A stretch of 64,000 bases of DNA from Mesorhizobium sp. M1D.F.Ca.ET.043.01.1.1 (GTDB lineage Bacteria > Pseudomonadota > Alphaproteobacteria > Rhizobiales > Rhizobiaceae): positions 1,612,001-1,676,000 of the forward strand of contig NZ_CP034444.1 in assembly GCF_003952385.1 (NCBI RefSeq). Reading direction: 5' to 3'. Made by a program: the position numbers and the translations under genes. Below, in pieces: positions 8,590 to 17,391 of this stretch (the stretch's first letter is position 1; each line of letters begins with the position of its first letter). Below the pieces are notes generated by a model. That model had not been told where the DNA came from and did no database searches. It saw nothing but the letters and a program-made list of their open reading frames with translations.

Positions 8590-10064
8590 TTGCAAGGTCG
8601 TTTTCGATGAAAGACTTGATAGACAAAACTCTCTTCCGCGAGGCCGGCTTGATCGGCGGCAAATGGGTCGCCGCCGCCTCCGGCGGGACGGTCGATGTTA
8701 TTGATCCGGCGACCCAGGCCGCGATCGGCACGGTGCCAGACATGGCGGGACCGGAGACACGCGCGGCCATAGACGCCGCGGCTTCCGCCTATCGGGATTG
8801 GCGGAAGAAGACCCATGCCGAACGCGCTGCCCTGCTGGAGGCCTGGCATGGCCTGATGCTTGCGCATCTGGATGATCTCGCGCTGATCCTGACGACGGAA
8901 CAAGGCAAGCCGCTGGACGAAGCCAAGGGCGAGATCCGCTACGGCGCTTCCTTCGTCAAATGGTTCGCGGAAGAGGCGCGTCGCATCAACGGCCACACCA
9001 TTCCCTCGCCGGCGTCAGACCGTCGCATCATCGTGCTGAAGGAGCCGGTCGGTGTGTGCGGCATCATCACGCCGTGGAATTTTCCGAACGCGATGATCAC
9101 CCGCAAGGTCGCGCCTGCGCTCGCGGCCGGTTGCACAGTGGTCGTCAAGCCGTCCGAGTTCACGCCCTATTCGGCGCTGGCGCTCGGCGTGCTCGCCGAA
9201 CGGGCGGGCATTCCCGCCGGCGTCATCAACATCGTCACCGGCATGCCGGCCGGGATCGGCCACGAGATCATGGCGAACGAGACCGTGCGCAAGATCTCCT
9301 TCACCGGCTCGACGCGCGTCGGTTCGCTGCTGATGCGCGGCGCGGCCGATAGCGTGAAGCGGCTCAGCCTCGAGCTCGGCGGCAACGCGCCCTTCATCGT
9401 TTTCGACGACGCCGATCTCGACCTCGCCGTCGAGGGCGCGCTCGCCTCGAAATTCCGCAACGGCGGCCAGACCTGCGTCTGCGCCAACCGCATCCTCGTC
9501 CAGTCCGGCATCTATGGCGCTTTCGCCGCGAAGCTCACCGCCCGCGTTAACGCCTTGACGGTGGGGCCCGGCACTCAAGCCGGCGTCGCCATCGGACCGA
9601 TGATCAACATGGCCGCGGTTGAGAAGATCAACCGCCACGTAGACGATGCGCTTGCCAAAGGTGCTGAGATAGTCACGCAGAGGCCGGCTCTGCCGGAAGG
9701 GCCGCAATATGTTGCCCCGCTGGTGCTGACTGGCGCGACAAACGACATGCAGCTCGCCGGCGAGGAAACCTTCGGTCCGGTCGCACCGCTTTTCCGCTTC
9801 GAAACGGAAGAGGAGGCGATCGCGCTGGCCAACGGCACGCCTTACGGGCTTGCTTCCTACTTCTACACCGAGAACCTGAAACGCGCCTGGCGCGTCGGCG
9901 AGGCACTGGAGTTCGGCATGGTGGGGCTGAACACCGGCTCGGTCTCGATGGAGGTGGCTCCCTTCGGCGGCGTCAAGCAGTCCGGGCTCGGGCGCGAGGG
10001 CGCCCAGGCCGGCATCGAGGAATATCTCGAGATGAAGAGCTTTCATATGGGGATAGGGGAGTAA
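8586..10064 (+). CDS. succinate-semialdehyde-dehydrogenase-like aldehyde dehydrogenase
   Basis: This 492-aa protein of the GabD branch has TPWNFPNAM, FTGSTRVGS, the general base in LELGGNAP, and the catalytic Cys in NGGQTCVCANR, which carries the second Cys two residues on that is typical of GabD redox regulation. The C-terminal FGGVKQSGLGREG also fits GabD. The listed ATG overlaps the previous stop (ATGA); ATG 8607 is an alternative start. Semialdehydes of four or five carbons are the usual substrates, which agrees with the neighbouring PuuB-like oxidase and class III aminotransferase. It is the last gene before a tandem repeat. Confidence 0.84.
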   Translation: MIARSFSMKDLIDKTLFREAGLIGGKWVAAASGGTVDVIDPATQAAIGTVPDMAGPETRAAIDAAASAYRDWRKKTHAERAALLEAWHGLMLAHLDDLALILTTEQGKPLDEAKGEIRYGASFVKWFAEEARRINGHTIPSPASDRRIIVLKEPVGVCGIITPWNFPNAMITRKVAPALAAGCTVVVKPSEFTPYSALALGVLAERAGIPAGVINIVTGMPAGIGHEIMANETVRKISFTGSTRVGSLLMRGAADSVKRLSLELGGNAPFIVFDDADLDLAVEGALASKFRNGGQTCVCANRILVQSGIYGAFAAKLTARVNALTVGPGTQAGVAIGPMINMAAVEKINRHVDDALAKGAEIVTQRPALPEGPQYVAPLVLTGATNDMQLAGEETFGPVAPLFRFETEEEAIALANGTPYGLASYFYTENLKRAWRVGEALEFGMVGLNTGSVSMEVAPFGGVKQSGLGREGAQAGIEEYLEMKSFHMGIGE

Positions 10065-10092
10065 GGCAGTACGGCAGCAGGGAAGACAGCAC

Positions 10093-10170
10093 CTACTGCG
10101 CTACTGCGCTACTGCGCTACTGCGCTACTGCGCTACTGCGCTACTGCGCTACTGCCCAACTGCGCTACTG
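10093..10170. repeat. octanucleotide tandem repeat, unit CTACTGCG
   Basis: Seven perfect copies of CTACTGCG run from 10093 to 10148. They are followed by two one-base variants (CTACTGCC, CAACTGCG) and a final CTACTG at 10165-10170. The repeat fills the gap between the convergent GabD-like and PuuB-like genes and supplies the stop codon (CTA at 10165-10167, TAG on the minus strand) of the oxidase. Copy number is likely to vary between strains through slippage. Confidence 0.95.
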
Positions 10171-11439
10171 GACCCGGTCGAGCATCTTGTAATAGAGACC
10201 GACCACAGGCAGGAACCAGGGTTTGCCGGAGTAGCCGGGAATGGCAGGCCACTCGACGCCTTTCATCGGATTGCGATCCTCGCGGCCGAGCATGGCATCG
10301 GCCATGATCATGCCGAGATGGGTGGATAGCTGCGCGCCGTGGCCGGAATAGCCCATCGCGTACCAGACCCCGTCATGGTAGCCGGCGCGCGGAAAACGGT
10401 CCTTGGTCATATCGACGAGCCCGCCCCAGCAATAGTCGATCTCGACCTTGGCGAGCTGCGGGAAAATCGCCGCAAGGCTCGCCCGCAATATCTCTCCGCT
10501 TTTGGCGTCGGAACGCTGGTCGGAGGTCGCCGAGAAGCGCGCCCGGCCGCCGAAGATCAGGCGGTTGTCGGGCGAAAGCCGGAAGTAGTTGCCGATGTTC
10601 ATCGAGGTCACGCATGTCCGGTTGCCCGGCATGGTCGCGGCGATCTCTGTGTCGCTCAACGGGCGCGTGGCGATGATGAAACTGCCGACGGAGATGATCC
10701 TGCGGCGGAAATAGCCGAAATTCGGCGTGGTGTAGGCGCCGGTCGCCACCAGCACGTTGTCGGCGCTGATCCGGCCGCTTGATGTGACCAGCTCATGCCT
10801 TTTGCCGGTCTGCTTGTGATCCGTCACCGCCGCGTTCTCGTGGATGACGGCGCCGTGACGAACGGCCGCCATGGCCAGGCCTGCCGCATAGCGGCCCATA
10901 TGCATCATGGCGCTTTTCTTCGACAGCATCGCGCCATGGAAGGGCGAGCCGACCTCGGAGGTGAGATCGTTCGCCGACAGCAGCGCCGTATCCGGATCGA
11001 CCTCGGCATGGACGGCTTCGAAGTTGCGGGCGATCGCCTCGAAATGCTGCGGCTTGGAGGCGAGCTTCAGCTTGCCGGCGCGGCGGAAATTGCAGTCGAT
11101 GCCTTCCTCGGCGACCAGCGCCTCGATGGCGTCGACGGATGAGTCCAGCGCACGGTAGAGCGCGATCGCGCGTTCCTTGCCGAGTTCCGCCTTGGCCGAA
11201 AGGTAGCTGTGGGCGAGGCCGTTGTTCAGATGCCCGCCATTGCGCCCGGATGCACCCCAGCCCACGCGCTCCGCCTCCAGCACGACCACCTTGGCGCCGG
11301 CCTTCGCCAATTGGCGTGCGGCGGCGAGGCCGGTGAAGCCGCCGCCGATGATGGCGGCATCGTAATGCCCCTCGAGCGGGCCTTTCATCCCGCCGGAAAA
11401 GACGGGGGCCGTGTCGTGCCAATAGGAGACGAATTTCAT
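10165..11439 (-). CDS. FAD-dependent amine/amino-acid oxidase, PuuB (gamma-glutamylputrescine oxidase)-like
   Basis: This 424-aa DAO-fold flavoprotein has the FAD motif AAIIGGGFTGLAAARQL at residues 30-45 and the PuuB-type pattern GWGASGRNGGHLN. The C-terminal GYSGHGAQLSTHLG is the second FAD contact. The N-terminus (KFVSYWHDTAP) is typical of this family, so ATG 11439 is chosen; the open frame extends 22 codons upstream without a good ribosome-binding site. It would oxidise a primary or secondary amine to an imine, producing H2O2 and ultimately an aldehyde, which fits the convergent aldehyde dehydrogenases. It follows the HAD gene by 16 bases in one operon. Its stop codon lies inside the octanucleotide repeat. 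Confidence 0.85.
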   Translation of the reverse strand: MKFVSYWHDTAPVFSGGMKGPLEGHYDAAIIGGGFTGLAAARQLAKAGAKVVVLEAERVGWGASGRNGGHLNNGLAHSYLSAKAELGKERAIALYRALDSSVDAIEALVAEEGIDCNFRRAGKLKLASKPQHFEAIARNFEAVHAEVDPDTALLSANDLTSEVGSPFHGAMLSKKSAMMHMGRYAAGLAMAAVRHGAVIHENAAVTDHKQTGKRHELVTSSGRISADNVLVATGAYTTPNFGYFRRRIISVGSFIIATRPLSDTEIAATMPGNRTCVTSMNIGNYFRLSPDNRLIFGGRARFSATSDQRSDAKSGEILRASLAAIFPQLAKVEIDYCWGGLVDMTKDRFPRAGYHDGVWYAMGYSGHGAQLSTHLGMIMADAMLGREDRNPMKGVEWPAIPGYSGKPWFLPVVGLYYKMLDRVQ

Positions 11440-11455
11440 CGGCAGCCCGCCTGTC

Positions 11456-12124
11456 TCAAAGCCCGACCACGCCCGGAAGACCAGAAATATTGGCGATCTC
11501 GACATAGCCGTAATAGGGGTTGGCCGGTTCGTGGCCGCGATTGACCCACACCTTGTTCTTGATGCCGAGATCGTGCGCCGACATCAGGTCGTAGCGGAAC
11601 GACGACGAGCAGTGAAGGATATCTTCCGGGCCGCAGCCCAGCCTGTCGAGCATGTACTCGAACGCCTTGAAGCGAGGCTTGTAGGCCTGCGCCTGCTCGG
11701 CCGTGTAGACGGCATGGAACGGTGCGCCGAGCTTCTCGACATTGGACATGATCTGCGCGTTCATCGCATTGGAGAGGATGACCAGCGGAATTTCCTTGGC
11801 GACCTTCGCCAGGCCGGCCGGGACGTCCGCATGCGGCCCCCAGGTCGGGACGCGCTCATATACCATCCTGGCGTCGTCAGGGCTGAAGGCGACGCCGTTG
11901 CGCTTGCAGGCGCGCTCGAGCGCGTTATGGATGACGTCGGCATAAGGCTTCCAGTCGCCCAGGATCTCGTCGAGCCGGTAGGCCGCGAAGTTCTTGATGA
12001 ATTCCAGCATGCGCGGCTGATCCAGCCGGCTGCCGTAGAGGTCGCGCGCTGCTTCCGCCATCTGGAAATTGGTCAACGTGCCGTAGCAGTCGAAGGTGAT
12101 GTATTTGGGCCTGAAAGAAGCCAT
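11456..12124 (-). CDS. HAD-superfamily hydrolase, 2-haloacid-dehalogenase type (copy 1)
   Basis: The 222-aa product has the HAD nucleophile Asp12 in ITFDCYGTL, motif II in VILSNAM, Lys in AQAYKPRFKAF, and the acidic motif replaced by HCSSSFRYDLMSA as in L-2-haloacid dehalogenases. The ATG at 12124 follows a GGAGA ribosome-binding site. It is the first gene of a two-gene minus-strand operon with the PuuB-like oxidase. A paralogue lies at 14908. Annotation as dehalogenase would be an over-call; in this setting it is a hydrolase of unknown substrate. Confidence 0.8.
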   Translation of the reverse strand: MASFRPKYITFDCYGTLTNFQMAEAARDLYGSRLDQPRMLEFIKNFAAYRLDEILGDWKPYADVIHNALERACKRNGVAFSPDDARMVYERVPTWGPHADVPAGLAKVAKEIPLVILSNAMNAQIMSNVEKLGAPFHAVYTAEQAQAYKPRFKAFEYMLDRLGCGPEDILHCSSSFRYDLMSAHDLGIKNKVWVNRGHEPANPYYGYVEIANISGLPGVVGL

Positions 12125-12442
12125 GTCCGTCGATCTCCGGTGGAAGCACATCCGCGTTGGATGTATTTCATCATAGGCCGGCCGGCGGCGGGCCACCTGA
12201 CCGAAATGGGCTATTCGAAAGCAGAAAGTTCTGTATCCGTGGCCCGGTTTGGCACGCGATAGCATCTTGCCTGTCGATGGCAGTGCCGCCTCACGCCGTG
12301 AAACGCATCCGCCGGCGGTAGTGCAGCACAAGATGCGGCGCGCGCCCCGAGCAACGGCGAATGATACCGCCGAAGCCGAAACCTTCAGACGATCTGCGGC
12401 GCGCCGATGCCCGAGACTTGGGCGCAGACGGAAGGATGCCTC
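12125..12442. promoter_or_regulatory. divergent intergenic region, HAD copy 1 and GNAT copy 2
   Basis: The 318 bases between divergent operons presumably hold both promoters. I see no convincing inverted repeat or ORF. GAAGGA at 12431-12436 is the ribosome-binding site for the GNAT ATG. Confidence 0.4.
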
Positions 12443-13282
12443 ATGCAGCAGGGCGAAATCGCAATCCGGGCTTTCGGGCCGGACCACATAGAGGGCGCGG
12501 TCGCGCTTTCTCGCCAGGAGAATTGGCCGCACCGTCCGCAGGACTGGCAGATGGCGCTGCAGCTCTCCAGCGGCGCGGTCGCGCTCGACGACCAGGGCCG
12601 CGTCACCGGAACCATCCTGGTAACGCCCTACGGCACGGATTGCGCCATGATCAACATGGTGATCGTCGACAGGAACGCGCGCGGCAAGGGGCTCGGGCGC
12701 AAGCTGATGGAACAGGCCTTCAGCCTCGCGGGAAACCGTCCGCTGCGGCTCGTCGCGACAACGGACGGCATGCCTCTCTATGAGAAGCTGGGCTTCGTGC
12801 CGTCGGGCACCATCCTGCAACATCAGGGTAACGTCACGGCGCTTGGCATGCCCGATGGCGTGCAGGCCGCAGACACCGGCGATCTGCCGGAAATCAAGGC
12901 GATGGACCGCGACGCTTACGGCGCCAACCGTGAAGCCCTGATCGATGCGCTGGCCGAGCGCGGCGAATTCGCCGTCATCCGACGCAACGGCGCCATTGAG
13001 GCCTATGCCGCGGTCCGACCGTTCGGACGCGGCGAAGTAATCGGTCCGGTCATCGCCGGAGATGCTGATGCAGCGAAGGCTCTGATCGGCTTCTTCGCCG
13101 CGCCGCGCGCCGGCGCCTTCCTGCGCGTAGACACCGACAGCAGGACCGGCATCGCCGGCTGGCTCGGAGAAATCGGCCTCGCCCATGTCGGTGGCGGCAT
13201 TGCCATGGATCGTCCGCCCAAGACGGGTTCGAAACACGCCAGGCCAAAGGTCTATGCCCTCGCCAACCAGGCGCTCGGCTAG
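12443..13282 (+). CDS. GNAT-family N-acetyltransferase, two-domain type (copy 2)
   Basis: This 279-aa paralogue of the gene at 2343-3266 has an N-terminal GNAT domain with the acetyl-CoA loop MVIVDRNARGKGLGRKLM (residues about 70-90) and a C-terminal GNAT-like domain ending in VYALANQALG. ATG 12443 is chosen because it has GAAGGA six bases upstream; the frame extends 12 codons further. It heads the operon of class III aminotransferase, HAD hydrolase and ABC importer. An acetyl-transfer step on an amine intermediate is plausible but unproved. Confidence 0.78.
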   Translation: MQQGEIAIRAFGPDHIEGAVALSRQENWPHRPQDWQMALQLSSGAVALDDQGRVTGTILVTPYGTDCAMINMVIVDRNARGKGLGRKLMEQAFSLAGNRPLRLVATTDGMPLYEKLGFVPSGTILQHQGNVTALGMPDGVQAADTGDLPEIKAMDRDAYGANREALIDALAERGEFAVIRRNGAIEAYAAVRPFGRGEVIGPVIAGDADAAKALIGFFAAPRAGAFLRVDTDSRTGIAGWLGEIGLAHVGGGIAMDRPPKTGSKHARPKVYALANQALG

Positions 13283-13296
13283 TTCGGAGAAAAACA

Positions 13297-14670
13297 ATGC
13301 TCGCCAATTCCCTGATCGAACTCGACCGCGCCCATCTCATCCATCCGGTCTCCTCATATCGCGGCCACGAGGCGCTCGGGGTGCGGGTGCTGAAATCGGC
13401 CAAGGGAGCAACCGTGACCGACGCGTCAGGCCGGCAACTCGTCGACGGCTTCGCGGGGCTCTGGTGCGTCAACGCCGGCTATGGCCACGACAGCATCGTC
13501 GAGGCGGCGGCCCGGCAGATGCGCGAGCTTCCCTACGCCACCGCCTATTTCGACCTCGGTTCTGAACCGGCCATCAGTCTCGCCTCCGAGCTGGCCGAGC
13601 GCGCGCCCGGTGATCTCAATCACGTCTACTTCACGCTCGGAGGCTCCGACGCGGTCGACAGCACGATCCGTTTTGTCCGCTACTACTGGAATGCCAGGGG
13701 CGAGCCGAAACGCGACCAGTTCATCTCCATCGAGCAGGGCTATCACGGATCCTCGGTGGTCGGCGCGGGCCTCACCGCCCTGCCCGCCTTCCACGCCGGT
13801 TTCGGCATTCCCTTCGAATGGCAGCACAAGATCCCCTCGCCCTATCCGTATCGCAACCCGGTGGGCGAGGACGGCAACGCGATCATCGCCGCATCGCTCG
13901 CCGCGCTGAAGGCCAAGATCGAGGAGATCGGGCCGGAGCGGGTCGCAGCCTTCTATGCCGAGCCGATCCAGGGCTCGGGCGGCGTCATCGTCCCGCCGAA
14001 GGGCTGGATCAAGGCGATACGCGAACTCTGCCGGGAATACGGCATCCTGTTCATCGCCGACGAGGTGATCACCGGCTTCGGTCGCACGGGACCGCTGTTC
14101 GCCTGCACGGAGGAGGACATCGTCCCCGATTTCATGACGACCGCGAAGGGGCTGACGTCCGGCTATGTTCCGATGGGCGCCGTCTTCATGGCCGATCACG
14201 TCTACAATGTCATCGCCGACGCTGCGGGCAACGCGGCGGTCGGCCATGGCTACACCTATTCCGCCCACCCGGTCAGCGCCGCCGTCGCGCTTGAGGTGTT
14301 GAAGCTTTATGAAGACGGACTTCTGGAGAACGGTGTCAAGGCCGGCGCCCGCCTGATGGCGGGGTTGGAAAGCCTGGAGGACCACCCGCTGGTCGGCAAT
14401 GTGCGTGGCCGCGGCATGCTCGCCGCAATTGAGCTGGTGGTCGACAAGGAAAAGAAGACGCCGCTTCCCGCCTCGGCCATGCCGGCCCGGCGCGTCTTCG
14501 ACAGGGCGTGGGACAACGGCCTCATCATCCGCGCGTTCGCCCATGGAGTTCTCGGCTATGCGCCCCCGCTCTGCTGCACGGACAGCGACGTCGATGCGAT
14601 CGTCGAGCGCACGCGCCGGACGCTGGACCAGACGCTGGACGATCCCGATGTCCGCAAGGCACTGGCATGA
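13297..14670 (+). CDS. class III PLP-dependent aminotransferase (putrescine/omega-amino-acid:pyruvate type)
   Basis: The 457-aa class III (omega) aminotransferase has the PLP-Lys at residue 284 in TTAKGLTSGYVPMG, preceded by the PLP-binding Asp in FIADEVITGFGRTG and the YHGSS segment. The N-terminal ELDRAHLIHPVSSY is the family hallmark. It would move the terminal amino group of a diamine or omega-amino acid to pyruvate or 2-oxoglutarate, giving an aldehyde for the GabD-like enzymes. It begins 14 bases after the GNAT gene and ends 237 bases before the HAD gene, so an internal promoter there is possible. Confidence 0.86.
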   Translation: MLANSLIELDRAHLIHPVSSYRGHEALGVRVLKSAKGATVTDASGRQLVDGFAGLWCVNAGYGHDSIVEAAARQMRELPYATAYFDLGSEPAISLASELAERAPGDLNHVYFTLGGSDAVDSTIRFVRYYWNARGEPKRDQFISIEQGYHGSSVVGAGLTALPAFHAGFGIPFEWQHKIPSPYPYRNPVGEDGNAIIAASLAALKAKIEEIGPERVAAFYAEPIQGSGGVIVPPKGWIKAIRELCREYGILFIADEVITGFGRTGPLFACTEEDIVPDFMTTAKGLTSGYVPMGAVFMADHVYNVIADAAGNAAVGHGYTYSAHPVSAAVALEVLKLYEDGLLENGVKAGARLMAGLESLEDHPLVGNVRGRGMLAAIELVVDKEKKTPLPASAMPARRVFDRAWDNGLIIRAFAHGVLGYAPPLCCTDSDVDAIVERTRRTLDQTLDDPDVRKALA

Positions 14671-14907
14671 CCGGCGCCCGATTTTTCGCATCTCGAAATA
14701 TCGCCGGGGCAGACGATTTCGCAATTTTGTGCCGCGGCCCCGCGCCAATTCGGCGAATCCAGCGCGGGGGAAGTGCCAGACTGCTTTTACGACAAGGCCA
14801 GAGAGCCCAGGTTTCCGGGCTTTTGAAACAGGCCGACGCCCCGGACAGCACGGAATTTTGTTCTGTTCATCGCATGCAATTCGACCGCGCGCAGAGGAGA
14901 GCCAGTC
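14671..14907. promoter_or_regulatory. probable internal promoter region upstream of HAD copy 2 and ABC operon
   Basis: The 237 non-coding bases are within an otherwise tight gene series. No repeat or strong hairpin is apparent. GAGGAGA near 14894 serves the TTG start at 14908. Confidence 0.35.
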
Positions 14908-15630
14908 TTGGCCAGGGGCTTTAGCGAATTCAAATATATGACCTTCGATGTTGTCGGCACGCTGATCGACTTCGAAGGCGGCATCACGACCTGCCTGGCC
15001 GGCATTGCCGCCGAGGCCGGTGTTTCCATCGACGGCGAGGAAGCGTTGAGCCTTTACCGACAGGCTCGCTACATGCCCGATGCAGGCCTCTTCCCGGACG
15101 ATCTCGTACGCGTTTACATGGTCATTGCGCCGCGGCTCGGCCTGCCGGCCGATGACAAATACGGCGTCCGCCTGCGCGATTCCGTGAGCTCGTGGAAAGG
15201 CTTCCCCGACAGCGCGGCTGCATTGGCTGACCTTGCGAAGACGCACAAGCTGATTGCCATGACCAATGCCCAGCGCTGGGCGCTCGATCATTTCGAGAAG
15301 CAACTCGGATCACCCTTCTTCGCCACCTTCACAGCCGACGATACCGGCACGGAGAAGCCCGACCCGGCCTTCTTCCATAAGGTCTTCGATTTCGTGTCGT
15401 CCCGCGGCGACAGCAAGGACGACATCCTGCACGTCGCGCAAAGCCAGCATCACGACATCGGCATCTCCCGGGCGCTTGGCATGACCAATTGCTGGATCGA
15501 GCGCCGTCATGCCCAGAAGGGCTATGGCGGCACGATCGAGCCCGAGCGCTTCACCGTGCCCGACTACCACTTCACCTCAATGGCCGCCTTCGCGGCAGCC
15601 GTGCGGGAAAGCCTGAAGGAACGAACCTGA
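14908..15630 (+). CDS. HAD-superfamily hydrolase (copy 2), TTG start
   Basis: This 240-aa HAD hydrolase related to haloacid dehalogenases has nucleophile Asp14 in YMTFDVVGTL, a Ser/Thr motif in IAMTNAQRW, Lys in GTEKPDPAFFH, and HVAQSQHHDIGISRALG. The TTG at 14908 follows a good GAGGAGA site and no ATG precedes the nucleophile segment except within it, so a TTG start is accepted. It lies directly before the ABC importer genes. The HAD plus aminotransferase plus PuuB-like oxidase combination recurs on both strands in this region. The substrate is unknown. Confidence 0.78.
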   Translation: MARGFSEFKYMTFDVVGTLIDFEGGITTCLAGIAAEAGVSIDGEEALSLYRQARYMPDAGLFPDDLVRVYMVIAPRLGLPADDKYGVRLRDSVSSWKGFPDSAAALADLAKTHKLIAMTNAQRWALDHFEKQLGSPFFATFTADDTGTEKPDPAFFHKVFDFVSSRGDSKDDILHVAQSQHHDIGISRALGMTNCWIERRHAQKGYGGTIEPERFTVPDYHFTSMAAFAAAVRESLKERT

Positions 15631-15694
15631 GCCCAAGCCCGGAAAGCCGCATCAAGACGCGCATCCCGACGAAACAACCGAAAGGGGAATGAAC

Positions 15695-17305
15695 ATGACC
15701 GACAAGATCACGAACTGGACCAGCGCAGACGATGCCATGGTCGAAAACGCCATCCGGCGGGGCGCAAGCCGCCGCGAACTCCTCAAGATGCTGCTGGCCG
15801 GCGGCGCCGCGGTTGCCGCGGGCAGCGTGGTGCTCGGCCGTGCCACCAATGCTCTCGCCGCGACGCCGGTCTCCGGCGGAAACTTCAAGGCGGCCGGCTG
15901 GTCGTCGTCGACCGCCGACACGCTCGATCCGGCGAAGGCGTCGCTCTCCACCGACTATGTCCGCTGCTGCTCGCTCTACAACCGCCTGACTTTCCTCGAC
16001 AAGGACGGCAAGACGCAGATGGAGCTGGCCGAAAGCTTCGACAGCAAGGACGCCAAGACCTGGACCGTGAAGCTGCGCAAGGGCGTCACCTTCCACGACG
16101 GCAAGGACCTCACCGCCGACGACGTCGTCTTCTCGCTGAAGCGCCACCTCGACAAAGCGGTCGGTTCCAAGGTCGCCAAGATCGCCGCGCAGATGACCGG
16201 CTTCAAGGCGGTTGACAAGTCGACGGTTGAAATCACGCTCGCCGATCCGAATGCCGACCTGCCGACCATCCTGGCCCTGCACCACTTCATGATCGTCCAG
16301 GACGGCACCTCCGACTTCTCCAAGGGCAACGGCACCGGCGCCTTCGTGCTGCAGACGTTCGAGCCGGGCGTCCGTTCGGTGGTCACCAAGAACAAGAACT
16401 ACTGGAAGTCGGGCAAGCCCTATCTCGACTCCTTCGAGTTCATCGCCATCACCGACGACAGCGCCCGCGTCAACGCCCTGATTTCCGGCGACATCAATTT
16501 TGCGGCCTCGATCAATCCGCGCTCGATGAAGCTGCTGCAGAGCCAGCAGGGCTTCGAACTGTCGAAGACGACATCGGGCAACTACACCGACCTCAACATC
16601 CGGCTCGACATGGATCCGGGCAGCAAGGCCGACTTCGTGGCCGGCATGAAGTATCTCGTCAACCGCGAGCAGATCGTCAAATCGGCATTGCGCGGCCTCG
16701 GTGAAATCGGCAACGACCAGCCCGTCTCGCCGGCGAACATCTTCCACAATGCCGACCTCAAGCCGAAGGCTTTCGATCCGGACAAGGCGAAGTTCCACTT
16801 CCAGAAGGCGGGCGTCCTCGGCCAGTCCATCCCGGTGGTCGCGTCCGACGCGGCAACCTCGTCGATCGACATGGCGGTGATCATCCAGGCGGCCGGCGCG
16901 GATATCGGCATGAAGCTCGACGTCCAGCGCGTTCCGTCCGACGGCTACTGGGACAATTACTGGCTCAAGGCGCCGGTTCACTTCGGCAATATCAACCCTC
17001 GCCCGACGCCGGACATCCTGTTCTCGCTGCTTTACGCCTCCAACGCGCCATGGAACGAGAGCCAGTACAAGTCCGAGAAGTTCGATAAGTTGCTCGTCGA
17101 GGCGCGCGGTTCTCTCGACCAGGCCAAGCGCAAGGAAATCTACAACCAGATGCAGGTCATGGTCGCCGAGGAGGCCGGCACCATCATCCCGGCTTACATT
17201 TCCAACGTCGACGCCCTATCCAGCAAGGTGAAGGGTTTGGAAGCGAACCCGCTCGGTGGCATGATGGGCTACGCAATGGCCGAATACCTCTGGCTCGAAG
17301 CCTGA
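15695..17305 (+). CDS. peptide/opine ABC transporter substrate-binding protein, Tat-exported
   Basis: This 536-aa SBP family 5 (DppA/OppA-like) protein is a periplasmic ligand-binding component. The N-terminus carries a twin-arginine-like signal: SRRELLK followed by a hydrophobic Ala/Gly stretch and an ALAAT-type cleavage region around residues 30-58. The family landmark WTVKLRKGVTFHDGKDLTADDVVFS is present. ATG 15695 has AAGGGG seven bases upstream, while ATG 15689 is too close to it, so the later one is chosen. Downstream come two permeases and a fused ATPase, giving a complete importer. SBP5 proteins bind peptides, opines or polyamine-like cations; the ligand here is unknown. Confidence 0.87.
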   Translation: MTDKITNWTSADDAMVENAIRRGASRRELLKMLLAGGAAVAAGSVVLGRATNALAATPVSGGNFKAAGWSSSTADTLDPAKASLSTDYVRCCSLYNRLTFLDKDGKTQMELAESFDSKDAKTWTVKLRKGVTFHDGKDLTADDVVFSLKRHLDKAVGSKVAKIAAQMTGFKAVDKSTVEITLADPNADLPTILALHHFMIVQDGTSDFSKGNGTGAFVLQTFEPGVRSVVTKNKNYWKSGKPYLDSFEFIAITDDSARVNALISGDINFAASINPRSMKLLQSQQGFELSKTTSGNYTDLNIRLDMDPGSKADFVAGMKYLVNREQIVKSALRGLGEIGNDQPVSPANIFHNADLKPKAFDPDKAKFHFQKAGVLGQSIPVVASDAATSSIDMAVIIQAAGADIGMKLDVQRVPSDGYWDNYWLKAPVHFGNINPRPTPDILFSLLYASNAPWNESQYKSEKFDKLLVEARGSLDQAKRKEIYNQMQVMVAEEAGTIIPAYISNVDALSSKVKGLEANPLGGMMGYAMAEYLWLEA

Positions 17306-17313
17306 GAGGCGCC

Positions 17314-17343
17314 TGCCGGGGCCCGGTCAACCGGTCCCCGGCA
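17314..17343 (+). terminator. intra-operon hairpin after the substrate-binding protein gene
   Basis: TGCCGGGG (17314-17321) pairs with CCCCGGCA (17336-17343), with further CCGG pairing inside the loop. There is no T-run, so it more likely stabilises the upstream mRNA or attenuates transcription than ends it. That would give more binding protein than permease. Confidence 0.65.
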
Positions 17344-17391
17344 CTGCATTGCGCAAGATTGCTTGACTGAACGCAACCGCAGGGAGCTTCC

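Noticed and set aside
10093..10170. Possible CRISPR array
   Set aside because: The units are eight bases, contiguous and have no spacers; it is a simple tandem repeat.
11456..12124. Naming the HAD proteins haloacid dehalogenases
   Set aside because: The fold and motifs fit, but no halogenated-compound genes are near and this family is often mis-named.
13426..15303. Minus-strand open frame of 625 codons
   Set aside because: It lies opposite the aminotransferase and HAD genes, which have full catalytic motifs; no domain is seen in the antisense product.
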